A stretch of DNA of 64,000 bases from Megalobrama amblycephala (taxonomy: Eukaryota > Chordata > Actinopteri > Cypriniformes > Xenocyprididae). Each line of letters begins with the position of its first letter. Positions within the stretch are counted from its first letter, which is position 1. The DNA lies in the NCBI RefSeq assembly GCF_018812025.1, contig NC_063050.1, positions 9,363,539 to 9,427,538 of the forward strand. The letters are read 5' to 3'. A program made the translations under genes and the position numbers. Positions 22,131 to 34,800 of the stretch are shown here, one piece after another. Below the pieces are notes generated by a model. That model was not told the origin of the DNA, did not search any database, and saw only the letters and a program-made list of their open reading frames with translations.

Positions 22131-22667
22131 CTACCAAAGCGCCACAGGAGCTGCCCCCTTCCAAGCCACCTGAACCCCCTTGCCTGAGGATGGTGGGACA
22201 GGGCTAACACAGAGAGAGTCGATCACTGCTGTTCCCCAAAACCCATTCAGTGAGACTATTGGATAACGCTGGGAAAGCGTACCCTTTCGCTGGGAAAGGA
22301 ACGCTGCGGAAGTCACATCCTTCCCCGAAGGAGTTATGTGGAGAAGTACATATGGACTAACCCTGTAGGGCTGTGCTACATATGGAAGAGCTGGGGTGAC
22401 TCCAACCCGATGAAGGGTAGGTTCTCCCAGAGGGAAAGACAAGGGCTTCGTTTAGGAGCAACCGTGGAACCAACCATATGGGATCCCCGTAGGGTCACAC
22501 ATATGGAACCCAGCCTAAACCCGGTTCTCAAGGATACAACGGAGTATAGGCCTGGCGCCAGACGCTCCGCCACGTCGGCTGCCGAAGGGATATCGGAGGA
22601 CTCGACAGGGTCTGCCTTGTAGGGACTCTCTGGAGAAAAGAAGCGCATGTAGCGCAGCAAGCCGACA

Positions 22668-23716
22668 CTAAGCCGGGGCCTCTCCGTGCCTCTGGCCTGT
22701 GGCGAGAACACGGGAGGAGACCGGCTCGACACGAAGGCTATAGTATCTAGCGAACGTGTTAGGTGTCGCCCAGCCCGCAGCTCTACAAATGTCTGTCAGC
22801 GAGGCGCCACGAGCCAGAGCCCAGGAGGATGCGACACCTCTCGTGGAGCTTGGTAAGCCAGGGCGATGGCATCCACTATCCAGTGGGCCATCCTCTGCTT
22901 GGAGACAGCCTTTCCCTTCTGCTGGCCTCCATAACAGACAAAGAGCTGGTCTGAGGTCCTGAGGCTTTGGGTTCTGTCTATGTACTGTCGCAAAGCGCAA
23001 ACTGGACAGAGCAAAGCCAGGGCTGGGTTTGCCTCCTCCGAGGGCAGCGCTTGCAGGCTCACCACCTGGTCCCTGAAGGGAGTGGTAGGAACCTTGGGCA
23101 CATAGCCAGGCCGGGGTCTTAGTACCACGTGGCTATCACCCGGCCCGAACTCCAGGCACGATTCGTCGACCGAAAATGACTGCAGGTCCCCTACCCTCTT
23201 GATGGAGGCCAATGCAACCAGCAGCAAAGTCTTCATAGACAGAATCTTTAAGTCTGCCGATTGCAAAGGCTCAAAGGGAGCAATCTGAAGTGCTCTTAGC
23301 ACCAGAGCAAGGTCCCAAGAGGGTATGGAGGGGGGACGAGGAGGATTTAACCGTCTCGCCCCCCTAAGGAACCTGACGACCAGGTCGTGCTGACCAACAG
23401 ATTTGCCATCTATGTGGTCGTGGTAAGCGGAGATAGCAGCAGTATGGACTTTGAGGGTGGAGGGGAACAGCCTACGCTCCAACCCTTGCTGCAAGAAGGA
23501 AAGCACGACTCCAATTGAGCATCCTCAGGGGTCTTCTCGGCGAGAAGACCACCACTCGACGAACAGGTTCCACTTCGAGGCGTAAGCACGTCTCGTAGAC
23601 AGTGCACGTGCCGAAGTGATGGTGTTAAGTACCTCAGGGGGTAAGTCACCTAGAACCTCCGCGTCCCGTCCAGGGACCAGACATGGAGTTTCCAGAGGTC
23701 TGGAAGCGGGTGCCAA
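22668..23716 (-). pseudogene. DIRS copy 2 tyrosine recombinase, broken
   Basis: Colinear with the 361-codon recombinase of copy 1 but with two lesions. A CGA codon after SSRREDP has become TGA (about 23522-23524), a CpG-type transition. About 37 bp are missing after the ALAYQA stretch, with CTC microhomology at the joint. The deletion removes the catalytic His region and shifts the frame; the downstream part (to 22668) is readable only in another frame. Not functional as written. Confidence 0.88.
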
Positions 23717-23749
23717 AGAGTGCCCCGTCTCTGAGAAGAAGGTCCTTCC

Positions 23750-25627
23750 TCAGAGGAATGGGCCAGGGAGGGCTGTCGCAAGGAGTGAAAGTTCTGGGAA
23801 CCAGGTCTGGTTGGGCCAATAGGGCGCAACTAAGAGGACCTGCTCCTCGTCCTCCCTGACTTTGCACAGGGTCTGTGCAAGTAGGCTCACTGGGGGAAAC
23901 GCATATTTGCGAAGGCCCCGGGGCCAGCTGAGTGTCAGTGCGTCTGTCGCGAGTGTTCCCTCGGACAGGGGGTAAAACAACTGGCAGTGGGAGGTTTCCG
24001 GTGAGGCAAACAGGTCTACCTGAGCCTCTCCGAACTCTCTCCAGATCAGCTGGACCACCTGGGGGTGGAGTCGCCACTCTCCTGGCAGCTGAGCTCGTGA
24101 TAGCTCGTCGGCCACATGGCTGAGCACACCAGTGACAAGAATGGCACGAAGCGACCTCAGACGCTTCTGACTCCAGAGGAGGAGATGGGGGGCGAGTTGC
24201 GACATGCGACGGGAGCATAGACCACCTTGACGGTTGATGTACGCAACGGTCGCAGTGTTGTCCGTACGGACCAGTACATGCTTGCCCCGTAGCGGCCCTT
24301 TGAGGCGGCTCAGAGCAAGACGTACTGCTAGCAACTCGAGGCAATTGATGTGCCAATGCAGATGGGGTCCCGTCCAAACCCCTGACACTGCATGCCCGTT
24401 GTACGTGGCACCCCAGCCGGTGGCAGAAGCATCTGTGAATACCACAGCATGCCGGGACACTTGTTCTAGGGGCACTCCTGCCCGGAGAAACAAAGGGTCC
24501 GACCACGGACTGAAGGCTTGGCGGCACTCCTGAGTGATTGGCACCCGGAACGTGCCGCGTTGCCACGCCCATCTTGGGACTCGGCCGTGAAGCCAGTGTT
24601 GAAGCAGTCTCATATGAAGCAGACCGAGCGGGGTTACTGCCGCCGTGGCCGCCATATGCCCCAGGAGCCTCTGAAAGAATTTCAGTGGGACCGCTGTCCT
24701 GCCATTGAACGTATTCAGGCAGTTCAACACCAACTGAGCACGTTCCTCTGTGAGGCGTGCTATCTGTTCGACCGAATCCAGCTCCATACCGAGAAAAGAG
24801 ATCCTCTGCACAGGGGAGAGTTTGCTCTTTTCCCAGTTGACCTGAAGACCCAACTGGCTGAGGCGTCTGAGCACCAAATCCTTGTGTTCACACAACTGAC
24901 CCCGGGACTGTGCTAGAATGAGCCAGTCGTCGAGGTAGTTGAGAATGCGAACACCCTGTTCTCTCATGGGAACAAGGGCTCCCTCTATGACTTTCGTAAA
25001 GACGCGGGGAGACAGGGCCAGCCCGAAGGGTAGGACTCTGTACTGATATGCTCGACCTTCGAACGCAAAGCGCAGGAATGGCCTGTGTCGCGGAAGAAAC
25101 AAGACATGAAAGTACGCGTCCTTCAGGTCGATCGCTGCAAACCAATGTCGGGGACGGATGCACTCAAAAATGTGCTTCTGCGTCAGCATTTTGAACGGTA
25201 GCTTGTACAGGCTCTGATTCAAAACTCGCAGGTCCAAGATCGGTCGTAACCCACCGCTCTTTTTGGGTACAATGAAGTAGGGACTGTAGAACCCTGACCT
25301 CACATCGGCTGGAGGGGCCGGCTCTATCGCGTCCTCCGCCAGTAGGACTGCGATCTCCGCACGCAAGACGGGGGCAACGACATCTTTCACTGTAGTGAAG
25401 AGGACGTCCCTGAACTTGGGGGGATGCCGGGCGAACTGAATCGCATAGCCGAGCCTGATGGTCCGAATGAGCCAGCGAGACGGACTGGGGAGCGCTAACC
25501 AGGCTCGCAGAGACCGTACAAGCGGGACCAAAGGGACCACCGGCGTACCCGCAGCGGGGCAGCGAGGTGGAACACAGGGACGCGCCTTGGGGGGCTCTCT
25601 TTGTGAGGCGGCCCTAAGCGGCGTCAC
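23750..25627 (-). CDS. DIRS copy 2 reverse transcriptase/RNase H, intact frame
   Basis: Uninterrupted 625-residue frame. RT blocks are present in order: YFIVPKKSGGLRPILDLR, IDLKDAYFHV, then YLDDW. RNase H-like segments follow (VVFTDASATGWG, INCLELLAV, VRTDNTATVAYIN), then the DIRS C-terminal region (QVDLFASPE to APYWPNQTWFPE). The enzyme would copy the element RNA. The first ATG used here (25627) may not be the true start, as the frame could be entered from the gag region. Near-identical to copy 1 apart from that copy's premature stop. Confidence 0.9.
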   Translation of the reverse strand: MTPLRAASQREPPKARPCVPPRCPAAGTPVVPLVPLVRSLRAWLALPSPSRWLIRTIRLGYAIQFARHPPKFRDVLFTTVKDVVAPVLRAEIAVLLAEDAIEPAPPADVRSGFYSPYFIVPKKSGGLRPILDLRVLNQSLYKLPFKMLTQKHIFECIRPRHWFAAIDLKDAYFHVLFLPRHRPFLRFAFEGRAYQYRVLPFGLALSPRVFTKVIEGALVPMREQGVRILNYLDDWLILAQSRGQLCEHKDLVLRRLSQLGLQVNWEKSKLSPVQRISFLGMELDSVEQIARLTEERAQLVLNCLNTFNGRTAVPLKFFQRLLGHMAATAAVTPLGLLHMRLLQHWLHGRVPRWAWQRGTFRVPITQECRQAFSPWSDPLFLRAGVPLEQVSRHAVVFTDASATGWGATYNGHAVSGVWTGPHLHWHINCLELLAVRLALSRLKGPLRGKHVLVRTDNTATVAYINRQGGLCSRRMSQLAPHLLLWSQKRLRSLRAILVTGVLSHVADELSRAQLPGEWRLHPQVVQLIWREFGEAQVDLFASPETSHCQLFYPLSEGTLATDALTLSWPRGLRKYAFPPVSLLAQTLCKVREDEEQVLLVAPYWPNQTWFPELSLLATALPGPFL

Positions 25628-28409
25628 AGTGTGCTAGGCAACACTTACCTGGTTCCACGGATGGACAGAGGGAGCAGTCGAGGCTTTGGCTGCCCGCTGC
25701 TCGCTGCTGTCCGCTGGCGACAGAAGAGGGGGATGAGAGTGGTGAGGTTTTTCTCCTCCCACTGCTCTCCAAACCCTCTTCAGACCTGGAAATGGAGGAA
25801 CTGCTCTTTTAATTTTGGGTACCGCTGCCTCTTGGGTCAGTGGCGGAACAGAAACAAACCCAATAAAAGGATTTACCACCCGGCCCTCCTCCAGGGGTGG
25901 AAGAGCAGCCCCACCCATCTCTGGGTCGCCCGTCTCAGGGGTGATTCTCACCAACCACTTAAACAGCTGCAGAGACGGGAGGCTTCATCTCCCCGCAATG
26001 GACACAGCAGAGCCTGCTGGGCCGGAGTTTCTTGCAGGGGACGACACCCTTGGCGACGAGCAGACTGAGGGGCGGCCCAAGAGGAACTCAATGGTTCAAC
26101 TAACTCAACGCTACTAACTGAGGAGAACCGCTGGGCTCAGTCCTCGACAGTGTCACCGAAAAGACCACCTTGTAAGATGGGAGCATTGAGAAAGCATTTA
26201 GCTTGACAACCTCTCGCACCTCACAAGGTAAGCCAGGGGGCACTTCTGGACCACTGAGGTGGACATCGTCTGGCTGAGGGCCTGCGCCGTGACTTTGATC
26301 ACGGTTAGTCAACAAGCGCAGCTCAACCCCAGCACAGAACTACCCTCATGCAAAAAGAGTGCCTTGGCCTCACATGCAGGGTGGGTGTGGTCTGTGTACA
26401 GCCACCCCATCCAAGAGGGTAGTGAGAGAGGAAAAACTTATGCAGATTTTGGCACTTTTGGCATTCCATATTTATGGCACCAACATACCCCCATACTGCA
26501 AAGTTTTCCTTGCACATCTGGAAGACCCAGGGAAGCATGGCTGTAAACTCCGAAAGTGAGTCAGCATAAGCACACACCATTACAGTGGGCAGCATCACCC
26601 TCATTTCCAGAGCATAACAGCACTCTCTCCAATGCTGCAATCGACGTCTGTCCCTCAGCTGGAGCTCTGAATGAAATGCTAGGTTCCCCTATGAGAAGGA
26701 CCAGCAATCCAATCCAGAAACTGCACAGCTTGTAAAGCGCTAGAGAGGGAGGTGCCCTAGGGGGTTGGTTCCCCGAAGGAACCCCTCAACCTCATGTCAC
26801 CCAAGCCATATCAGCAAAGTAGACCTCTTCTGGTGCACCAGAGAGGGCGCTACAATGGAGATTATGCAAGGGAACCGCGCATCTAGAGCGCCGAGCGAGC
26901 GCTGGGTTGCCGTGACAACCTGCGCTGCAGCCCGGCAGCTCGACGGCACACGACACGCAGAGGAGCGAGAGGTTTGCTCTCGCAGATCTCCACGGTCTCC
27001 CAGAGTGTCGGGCAGACCCGCGGCTGTGCTTTTACACACAAGCAGCAGCTGGCCAACAACAGAGAGGACTCAAGCTTCCCGGAGAAAGAAGAGTCACGAC
27101 CGGCGTGTCGACGTGATCATGTTCTCATATGAAAACATGAAACACCCACGAACATCGTTTCAACACGCGCCCAGACATGTGAAACAGTGATCGTGGCCGT
27201 CAGTGAGGACAGGAATGACCGCATCCAGATACACAAGTAGGATGTCATCTTTAAAAAGACGCGAATCTACTTGTGTAAGCTCTTTCAGGGACTTTACTCT
27301 TTTAAAAGTGCTGAAGCATGCAGGGGAACGGCAGCCACAACACAGACAGGGATTGTGTGCAGCCTGTCGTGTGCTCTCTCTCTCTTTGAAGGCGCTCACT
27401 CTTACCAGCCGTAAAAATGGCTTTTCAGCGCTCAAAAGCGCACCGTACCGGCCGTGAGAACAGCCTTCTGACGCTGTCAAAACAGCTATTTGCTCAAAAA
27501 CGGCAAACGAAACAAAAACAGAAAAAGAGAGGACCCCGCTGCTGTGCTGTTCGCCCGCACTCTGAAAAAAAGAGAAGTTCAACCAAAAAGCTTGACTCGT
27601 CTTCTAGCAGACACTCGCTTGCAGAGAACAGGAACAAACACCGTTCGGCTCCGAAGCGTAAAGCTGAAGATGCAACGCACCTGCTGCTCATTATATACCC
27701 GCGCTGCGAGGCGAGCAGCTGATGCATATGATTGCATGCCAATGTGCATTGGCTCGTTTTAGTTACACTCGAAGTAGATTGGCCTCTCTAGCGAGATTCC
27801 TATTCGTCGGTCTGTCCGACGTACGTCGAACGTGACCGACTGAATGGGCACTATTATTTTAATCAATTTAGTGCACAAGCCATGTTAAAATGCAAATGTT
27901 GCCACTAAGACTTTATTAGTCAACAGGAAGTTCAGAACAACTGCAGATACAATAAGAGCTCAAATGTGATGTTTTGATGATCTGTTTCCTCAGGTTCCTG
28001 CAAGAAGCGTCAGACTCGAGGTCAGACTCTTTCCATAAACCCCTCTGATCCTTCTAAAACTGTTTAGTGCTTCTCCACAATTACCTACAACCCTGTTTTG
28101 ATCACCCTAAAATGACCTGAGCAGTAAAAAAGCTCAACTTTCCAAAATTCCTTCAGGTCCTGCAGATTCTTCTTTTTTTTCAGTGTCTTTTGTATATTCG
28201 ATCCTTTTCCAGGAGTGACTATGATTTTAAGATTTATCTTTTCACACTGAGGACAATTGAGGGATTCAAACAGTTATTTAAAAATCTTCAAACATTCAGA
28301 AGGAAATGTGATGCATTTAAATCCACTACAGTAATTAATGTACTTGTTGATTTCATAAATCGTGTTGATTTATGTAATATGACTCAGTTTCATACAGGGC
28401 TCTTGAACA

Positions 28410-28655
28410 TCAGTTATTCTGCATAAGGCTTTTCTGAATTGTAATTCCAGGAGCTGATCTGGACAGACTGTGTTTGTTTGCTTGTGCTGAATCTCTGCTG
28501 CTGTCCGTGGTGCTGAACATCATCTGAACACTTGAGGGAGCCGCCTGACTCAATCCTGAACACTTTAAAATCTCCTTTATTTGTTCCACTTTTGTTTTGA
28601 TCTGATGTGTTTCATATGTGTCTGTGGAAACCAGATTCACTGAAGGAGTATTCAA
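28410..28655 (-). CDS. Conserved 81-codon orphan ORF, unit 2
   Basis: Second copy of the ORF at 5756-6001. One change near the C-terminus (ITIQKS for ITLQKS); otherwise identical by eye. Function unknown; may be a non-coding conserved segment. Confidence 0.25.
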   Translation of the reverse strand: MNTPSVNLVSTDTYETHQIKTKVEQIKEILKCSGLSQAAPSSVQMMFSTTDSSRDSAQANKHSLSRSAPGITIQKSLMQNN

Positions 28656-28939
28656 ACAAATCTACAGTGGAAATCTCAACAGATGCTGAGTTTTTCCCTT
28701 TAAAAATAAAGGTTCTTTATTGCCATTGATGTTCTTCTACATGAAGAACCTTTGACATCCATCATACCTTTCCATTGTGAAATAAATAAATAATATAAAA
28801 AATAATAATACAAAATAAACTTTTTAATAGTGGAAAAGTGTTCTTTAGATTATTAAAATGTCCTTCACCTTAATAAAACATGGATCTTTTAAGAAATGTC
28901 TTTGGGGAACCAAAAATGGTTTGATGTAATTGTTGTGAA

Positions 28940-30150
28940 AAAGGACCATGTGACCCCTGTGTGTTATTATATATTTAATAATATTATAGTAAACGTATTA
29001 TTCTGATATTTACAAATTAAATCTGTAAACGATGTGTAAATTAAGTCTTAAATTTCTCTCCATGTTAATGTGATTGTTTTTCCATCATTCAAATATTTCC
29101 GCCATTTTGAATTTTACTAAATCCTACTTTTTCAAACTCGTCCTTGATGGGTCATCTGATTTTCACCAACATTGGCCCACATCATCTTCAGACCATGCTG
29201 GCAAAAAGTTATTAAAAACTTTTAAATAAACCTTACCATTTTGCAGTAACTCACAAATGAATTTGATGAAGAGCACACTGAATTGGATTAAGACCAATCT
29301 TGGTACAAGTCATCACAAGCAAGACCTATAGACATTATTTCAGCACAGCACCACCTACTGGTCAGGAGATATAAAAAAATATATATATTTTTGCTTAGAA
29401 CTTCTGAATGGTTTGCCCAAACATTATAAAACATGCAGCATATAGATTCAAATGATACCCAATTTCCACATATCGGCCATTTTGCAGTCTGACATTTTAA
29501 ATTTTTGTATGGCCTGAAGGTACTCAAAGGATTAGTTCACTTTAATACCATCACTCATTTTCTAAAAAAAAAATATATATATATATATAGTTTTTAACCA
29601 TAAATGCTCATCTTGAACTAGCTCTCTTCTTCTTCTCTATTTGAATTCCAGCAGTGTAGACACTGCTAAGTGTATTACTGCCCTCCACAGGTCAATGTTT
29701 GAACTAAATTGTCATATATAAAATGCTAGTGCAAGTATATAACATTTAGTTCAAACTTTTTTTTTTTTTTTTAGAAAATGAGTGATGGTTTCTCTAGATA
29801 AGACTCTTATTCCTCATCTGGGATCATGTAGAACTTTTTGAAGCTGCACTGAAACTGTAATTTTGACCTTCAACCGTTTGTAGGCCATTGAAGTCCATAT
29901 GGAGAAAAATCCTGGAATGTTTTCCTCAAAAACTTTAATTTCTTTTCAACTGAAGAATGAAAGACATGAACATCTTGGATGACATGGGGGTGAGTAAATT
30001 ATAAGGACATTTTTGAAAGTGAACTAATGCTAAAAGAATAGGAGCAATTTAAAATGAATTTTTTTAAAAAAGCTAAAAGTTTGTGATTTTTGATTGCCTA
30101 TTCAAATGAAAATAGTCTTAATAGACTCATTTAACCATACTGAATACAAT
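28940..30150. other. Unit-2 segment absent from unit 1
   Basis: About 1.2 kb of AT-rich sequence between TTGTTGTGAAAA and ATACCAATTATACC. Unit 1 has these flanks fused (near 6257), while unit 3 retains the start of the segment (42460 on). That points to a deletion in unit 1. Contains poly-T (29758-29772) and fish-repeat-like stretches; no gene seen. Confidence 0.6.
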
Positions 30151-31331
30151 GATACCAATTATACCATAGTCAAAATTGCATTCTGCTATTTTTAATTTCT
30201 TCAAAAACCTTTTTTTTTTTTTTTTTTTTTAACTCCTAAACCGTTGGTCCAATTTTAACCAAAATCATATCAGATCATCATGAGACCATGCCAGCAAAAG
30301 GTTATTAAAAGCCTTTTTATTGACCAAACCGTTCTCGAATAATATAGCAACAAAATTGTTGGCATGGTGCCAAGCTGATTCTGAGGCTGTAACATCTCCT
30401 CACAACCACATTTTGGTAACAGCACCACCTAATGGTCAAAAGTGATAATAATTAAATCATATTACTGGTGATTGTATATCATTTTCAGCTGTTTTGCCTA
30501 AAATAATCTACTCTAATTGTTGCCGTTGCTCTGATGCTCCCAGCCATGCTTGCATAACTCCTTGTGCCTGTTTTGTGCTTGGCTCCACTGATCTATATAA
30601 ACCACTGGATTGCTCACTGCGTTCTAAACTGCCAGCAGGTGAAGTCACCGCAAGTGTTCGAGCGACCGTATTGGTATTCTCTACCAACAGAGGGCATCAC
30701 TGACTGACAGCAGAAATCTTGACGTAAAAGGACCCGGTTTGCAGCATTTCAGTCACACAGGATTCATTTTTAGGATATATGTACATGAATCAATTGTTAC
30801 TTCGGACTTTTTAATTGTAGATAGGAGTTTATTCACACAGGATAAGCGATATACAGAAGTTGTTAAGATATATTTCTGTATGTACATAATTGTGCAGGAA
30901 ATATTAAGCATTGGCATTTTTCATGAAACTGTGAAGCGTCCACTTCAAACTCTTGGGGAAACAACTTTTAATGCTAATCACCAACCTTATGGAGTGTTTT
31001 ATGAAGCTTTTTGGAGCTTGGCATTTAAAATCACAGATCCACATTCATCTTAAAAAGAGAGAAAATAGGCATACCGCTGCCTTGTTACGTGGTCACCAGC
31101 AGGTGGTGCAAAGACCACGAAAAGTATGACATCTTCAGGCTCAGACTCAGAATATTTATATTGTTTTCATACAAAATTAACTAGTATAATGAACTGTGGG
31201 TTAATCAGTGTTGTTTAGTACAGTACAGTGTGTGTGTCTACCAAATTCTAAATGTATCGCTGTTTATTATTGATTATGTTGATTGGCAGTATTGAAGGAC
31301 AGAAGACTGTAAACTATTCCCATAATAGAGC

Positions 31332-31337
31332 TTTATT
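31332..31337 (-). promoter_or_regulatory. Candidate polyadenylation signal of CD22-like gene 2
   Basis: Minus-strand AATAAA at the position equivalent to 7425-7430 in unit 1. Confidence 0.45.
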
Positions 31338-31805
31338 ATATGCATTGAAGACATTAACAATGATACTAAAGGCTGAAACACCATAATACATGTAAATGAA
31401 GTAATCAAAAACAAAATGTAAATAAAAAACACACTTCAGTGATTAGACACTTTGTATAAATTTGTGATACTTTTCCTCCCCCATTTCCATCAGTCATTGA
31501 ATCATAATAATCCTCACAACATTTCAGTAAAACATCATGCTGAAGATCCCTTTGCAAGTGCTTAAAATATATATATTTTTCTATATCATATTTTCAGCAT
31601 TTCACTTTGTACAAGCTTGCATTAATGTAGCTTACAATGTAAACTTGGCATTGTGCACAGCAACTATTACTGGCTCTTTTGACAGATTACAGTTACAGTG
31701 TTGTTACAGTTGTTTATCATTTGTAAGTCACTTTGTATAAAATGATCTGTCAATCATTCAGGGCTCCACCCAAAGGAAGACACATTTTGCAATGCATTTC
31801 AAATA

Positions 31806-34800
31806 CTATGGCCTCTTCATGTCACGCTGAAAGAAAGAAAGAAATGGACGATAACTGTAATGATAACTATATTAGTGTCTCCAGCAACAGATGATAACTT
31901 ACAGTTACTGTTAACAATAACTTACCGTTACATTCGCATACATATGTTCACTCAATTCGACATCACAAGCTTTGCGTCTGTCATGAGGTCTGGACTGATT
32001 CATCTTTGCCATTAAAGAAAAAATAAAACAGAATAGACAAATAACTAATGATTATAAACAACACAAAATATATAACAACTACATTCAGACTTTCAATCTT
32101 TTAGTTACTACTCAATTTATCTGATCAATAATACTATTGATAACCAAACTAATTTTTCTCACCTGAGACTCCATTCTCTTTTTCATTCTGCTTCTCCTTG
32201 AAAACAATGAACATGTTACATTCTTATAGAAGAGGGATGGGAAAACACCTGAACAAGCAAATCTGGATCTTCAGGATAATTACACTCTTGGAAGAAATGT
32301 GTAAAAAAAAAGTACACATTATGTGTAGCACTCTAGTTATTTATAATAATAAATAAAACACTGTTGGAAGAATTCAGTTGCTTTACACATAGTGATGTTT
32401 AGTTTTAAAATGAACACAACCTGTGTATTCATTCACAGCATCCAACACAATCTGTGCAGCCAAGAACACCCATCATGTGTTAATATTATGCATTTACACA
32501 TATTTGTGTTAATCTCTGAGGTGTAGTGAAGACCAGTCCTCTAAGACCAAAACAAGACCATGCAAGAGTGGAGTTATTGAGATAATTAATTAATCGAGTG
32601 ATAATTGTGCATTAGTGATGAACACCTGCTGTTAACAAGCAGAATCACTGAAGAAAAGAGAAACACGAGAACTACAACTTCAGTCACAGCCTTAGATGAA
32701 ATAAACTGAAGATGAAAGCAAATATTACGGTTATGTTCAGACTGTCAATGCAAATCTAATTTTTGTGCATATGCGATTAAAATCTGATCAGATTTAGCAA
32801 GTGTGAAAAAAAGAAAATAAAATGAAATGTGATTTTAACTAATCCGTTTTTAGATACAGAGCTGCTTGAAAGTTTGTGAACCACTTGCAGAATCTGTGAA
32901 AATATGAACAATTTTAACAAAATAAGAGAGATCATACAAAATGCATGTATTTTTTTTATTTAGTATTGTCCTGAATAAGATATTTTACATAAAGTTTACG
33001 AGATAAAAAATAGCTGAATTTATAAATACGACCCCATTCAAAGGTTTGTTGACTGTATGATTTTGAGATCCATCTTTTCACACTGAGGACAACTGAGGGA
33101 CTCAAATATAACTATTAAAAAAGGTTCAAACATTCACTGATGCTCCTGATGGACACATGATGCATTACGAATCGGAGGGTGAAAACCTTTTGAATTTGAA
33201 GATCAAGGAATATTGTACTTAATTTGTCTTCTGGCAAACATTCTGTTGCTTCCGAAGGGTAGTACTAAACGAAAAAAAAAAAAAAAAAGATATTTAAACA
33301 AAATAAGACAACATTTGGACATCTTTATCCTTTATCTTTATCCTGTATCACCCCTGACTCTTAATGCATCATGTTTCCTTCTGGAGCATCAGTGAATGTT
33401 TGAACCTTTTTTAATAGTTGTGTTTGAGTCTCTCAGTTGTCTTCAGTGTGAAAAGATGGATCTCAAAATCATTCAGTCACTGCTGGAAAGGGTTCAAATA
33501 TGCAAAAGATGCTAGAAAACTGAAGAATTTTCAGGACCTGGAGGATTTTTTGAAGAATATTGGGCAGTTTAACTGCTCAGAGCAAACAAACAAACAACAA
33601 CAACAAAACGTTGTAGATCATCCAGGTAACCACACACAGTATTAAGAATCACAGGTTCACAAACTTTTGAGCGGGTCGTTTTTATAAATTCAGCTATTTT
33701 TTTTTTGTTTGTTTGTTTATTTGTTTGTTTGTTTGTTTTGTGGAGCGTATGTAAACATTTTTAATATAAAATATCTTACTCAGGACAGTACTAAATAAAA
33801 AACAACATGCATTTTGTATGATCTCTCTTACTTTGTCAAAATTATTCACATTTTAACAGATTCTGCAAGTGGTTCACAAACTTTCAAGCAGCACTGCACG
33901 TGGTTTGAAATCCTATTCAAATTGCATTTCAGGAAATCTGTTTCAGACTTTGATGGATTATGTGACTTTCTCATGCCACGTAAAAAGAAATCGTCAGATG
34001 TTGTTATAGGAAACATTTGGGATTTGGGATTCCATAGTAAGACTGTATTGCAAAACTCTCTGTGTTGTTGTTTTGGGATATACCCACCAATACAATATAA
34101 TTGCCATAGAAACTAATGCAGATATTCTAGAAAAAAAAAAGAAAAAAAACAAAAGAGCGGCATAGACACAGGTTAAACTGACTGGGTTTCTAGAGAGCAA
34201 AGGTTTTGTAAAAGAAGGGGAAGACTTAAACACAAAGTGTGTAAATAAACTGTTAAAAGGATTTGATGATCACTAGTGATAGTATTTTATTCTGTTTTGT
34301 CATCATTCAGATTAGATTTCAGCTTTAATGTACTTTTTTTTTTAACAAAACAGCTGATATTGCCATAGAAACTAGTGGACTGACGTTGCAGTGGAACGTT
34401 CTATTAAGTGTCGCTTCTTGTTAGTGTATATTCTTTGACTACCTGGAGTCAGCGCATTCACAACTAATATGTAATGATGTCATAGGCTGACGCCTGCCAA
34501 TGTCAAGTTCATCGTCATGTTTAGACTCATGCTTCAGACACCTAGCATGCCGGAGGCATTCCCCATAGCGACCCCTAGGGGAGACAGCGTGAATACCCTT
34601 TCGAAAGGGAACTACATTGCAGTTAAATATCTACAATTAAATACTTCATATTTCTTACTAAATCATTAATGTCATGATGATCACTGCAGTTCCACAAACC
34701 ACTCCAACGGATATGTATAATATCACCAGATGTCCTACAAAAGAGTAAAACATCTGAACAGATTCATTTTCTTCACTTTAGAAAGATGTAAGTATATGAG

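Larger units (their letters stand above)
21747..27851 (-). mobile_element. DIRS-type tyrosine-recombinase retrotransposon, copy 2 (reverse)
   Basis: A 6.1-kb element colinear with copy 1 but on the opposite strand. Its borders are AAC|GTCTCGGTT at 21747-21750 and GACTGAATGGG at 27848. The empty sites in units 1 (near 5151) and 3 (near 41325) read GAAGAACAACAAT, placing the insertion at AAC/GTT as for copy 1. The right-hand flank now reads CAC rather than AAC. It carries an intact RT/RNase H frame and a broken tyrosine recombinase. The gag-like region (about 25630-27600) has no convincing long frame. Confidence 0.92.
21305..28067 (+). pseudogene. Broken CD300-like gene, unit 2 (V exon 3' part deleted, split by DIRS)
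   Basis: After acceptor GTTGTAG, 21305-about 21385 encodes the start of a CD300-like V domain (VSSISVTGYPGAEVNITCKN). It then switches abruptly, at TTTGACCATGACCATC, to intron sequence that in unit 1 lies after the V exon. The end of the domain, including the second Cys, is gone. The short basic tail exon is intact at 27994-28067 (stop 28065-28067) but DIRS copy 2 now lies between the two pieces. Just before the acceptor (21241-21290) are about one and a half copies of the 36-bp tail repeat. Confidence 0.7.

Noticed and set aside
23646..24572. 308-codon minus-strand frame overlapping DIRS RT in copy 2 (and 12263-13198 in copy 1)
   Set aside because: Alternative-frame shadow of the RT/RNase H gene, rich in Pro/Ser/Arg as expected from GC-rich out-of-frame reading.
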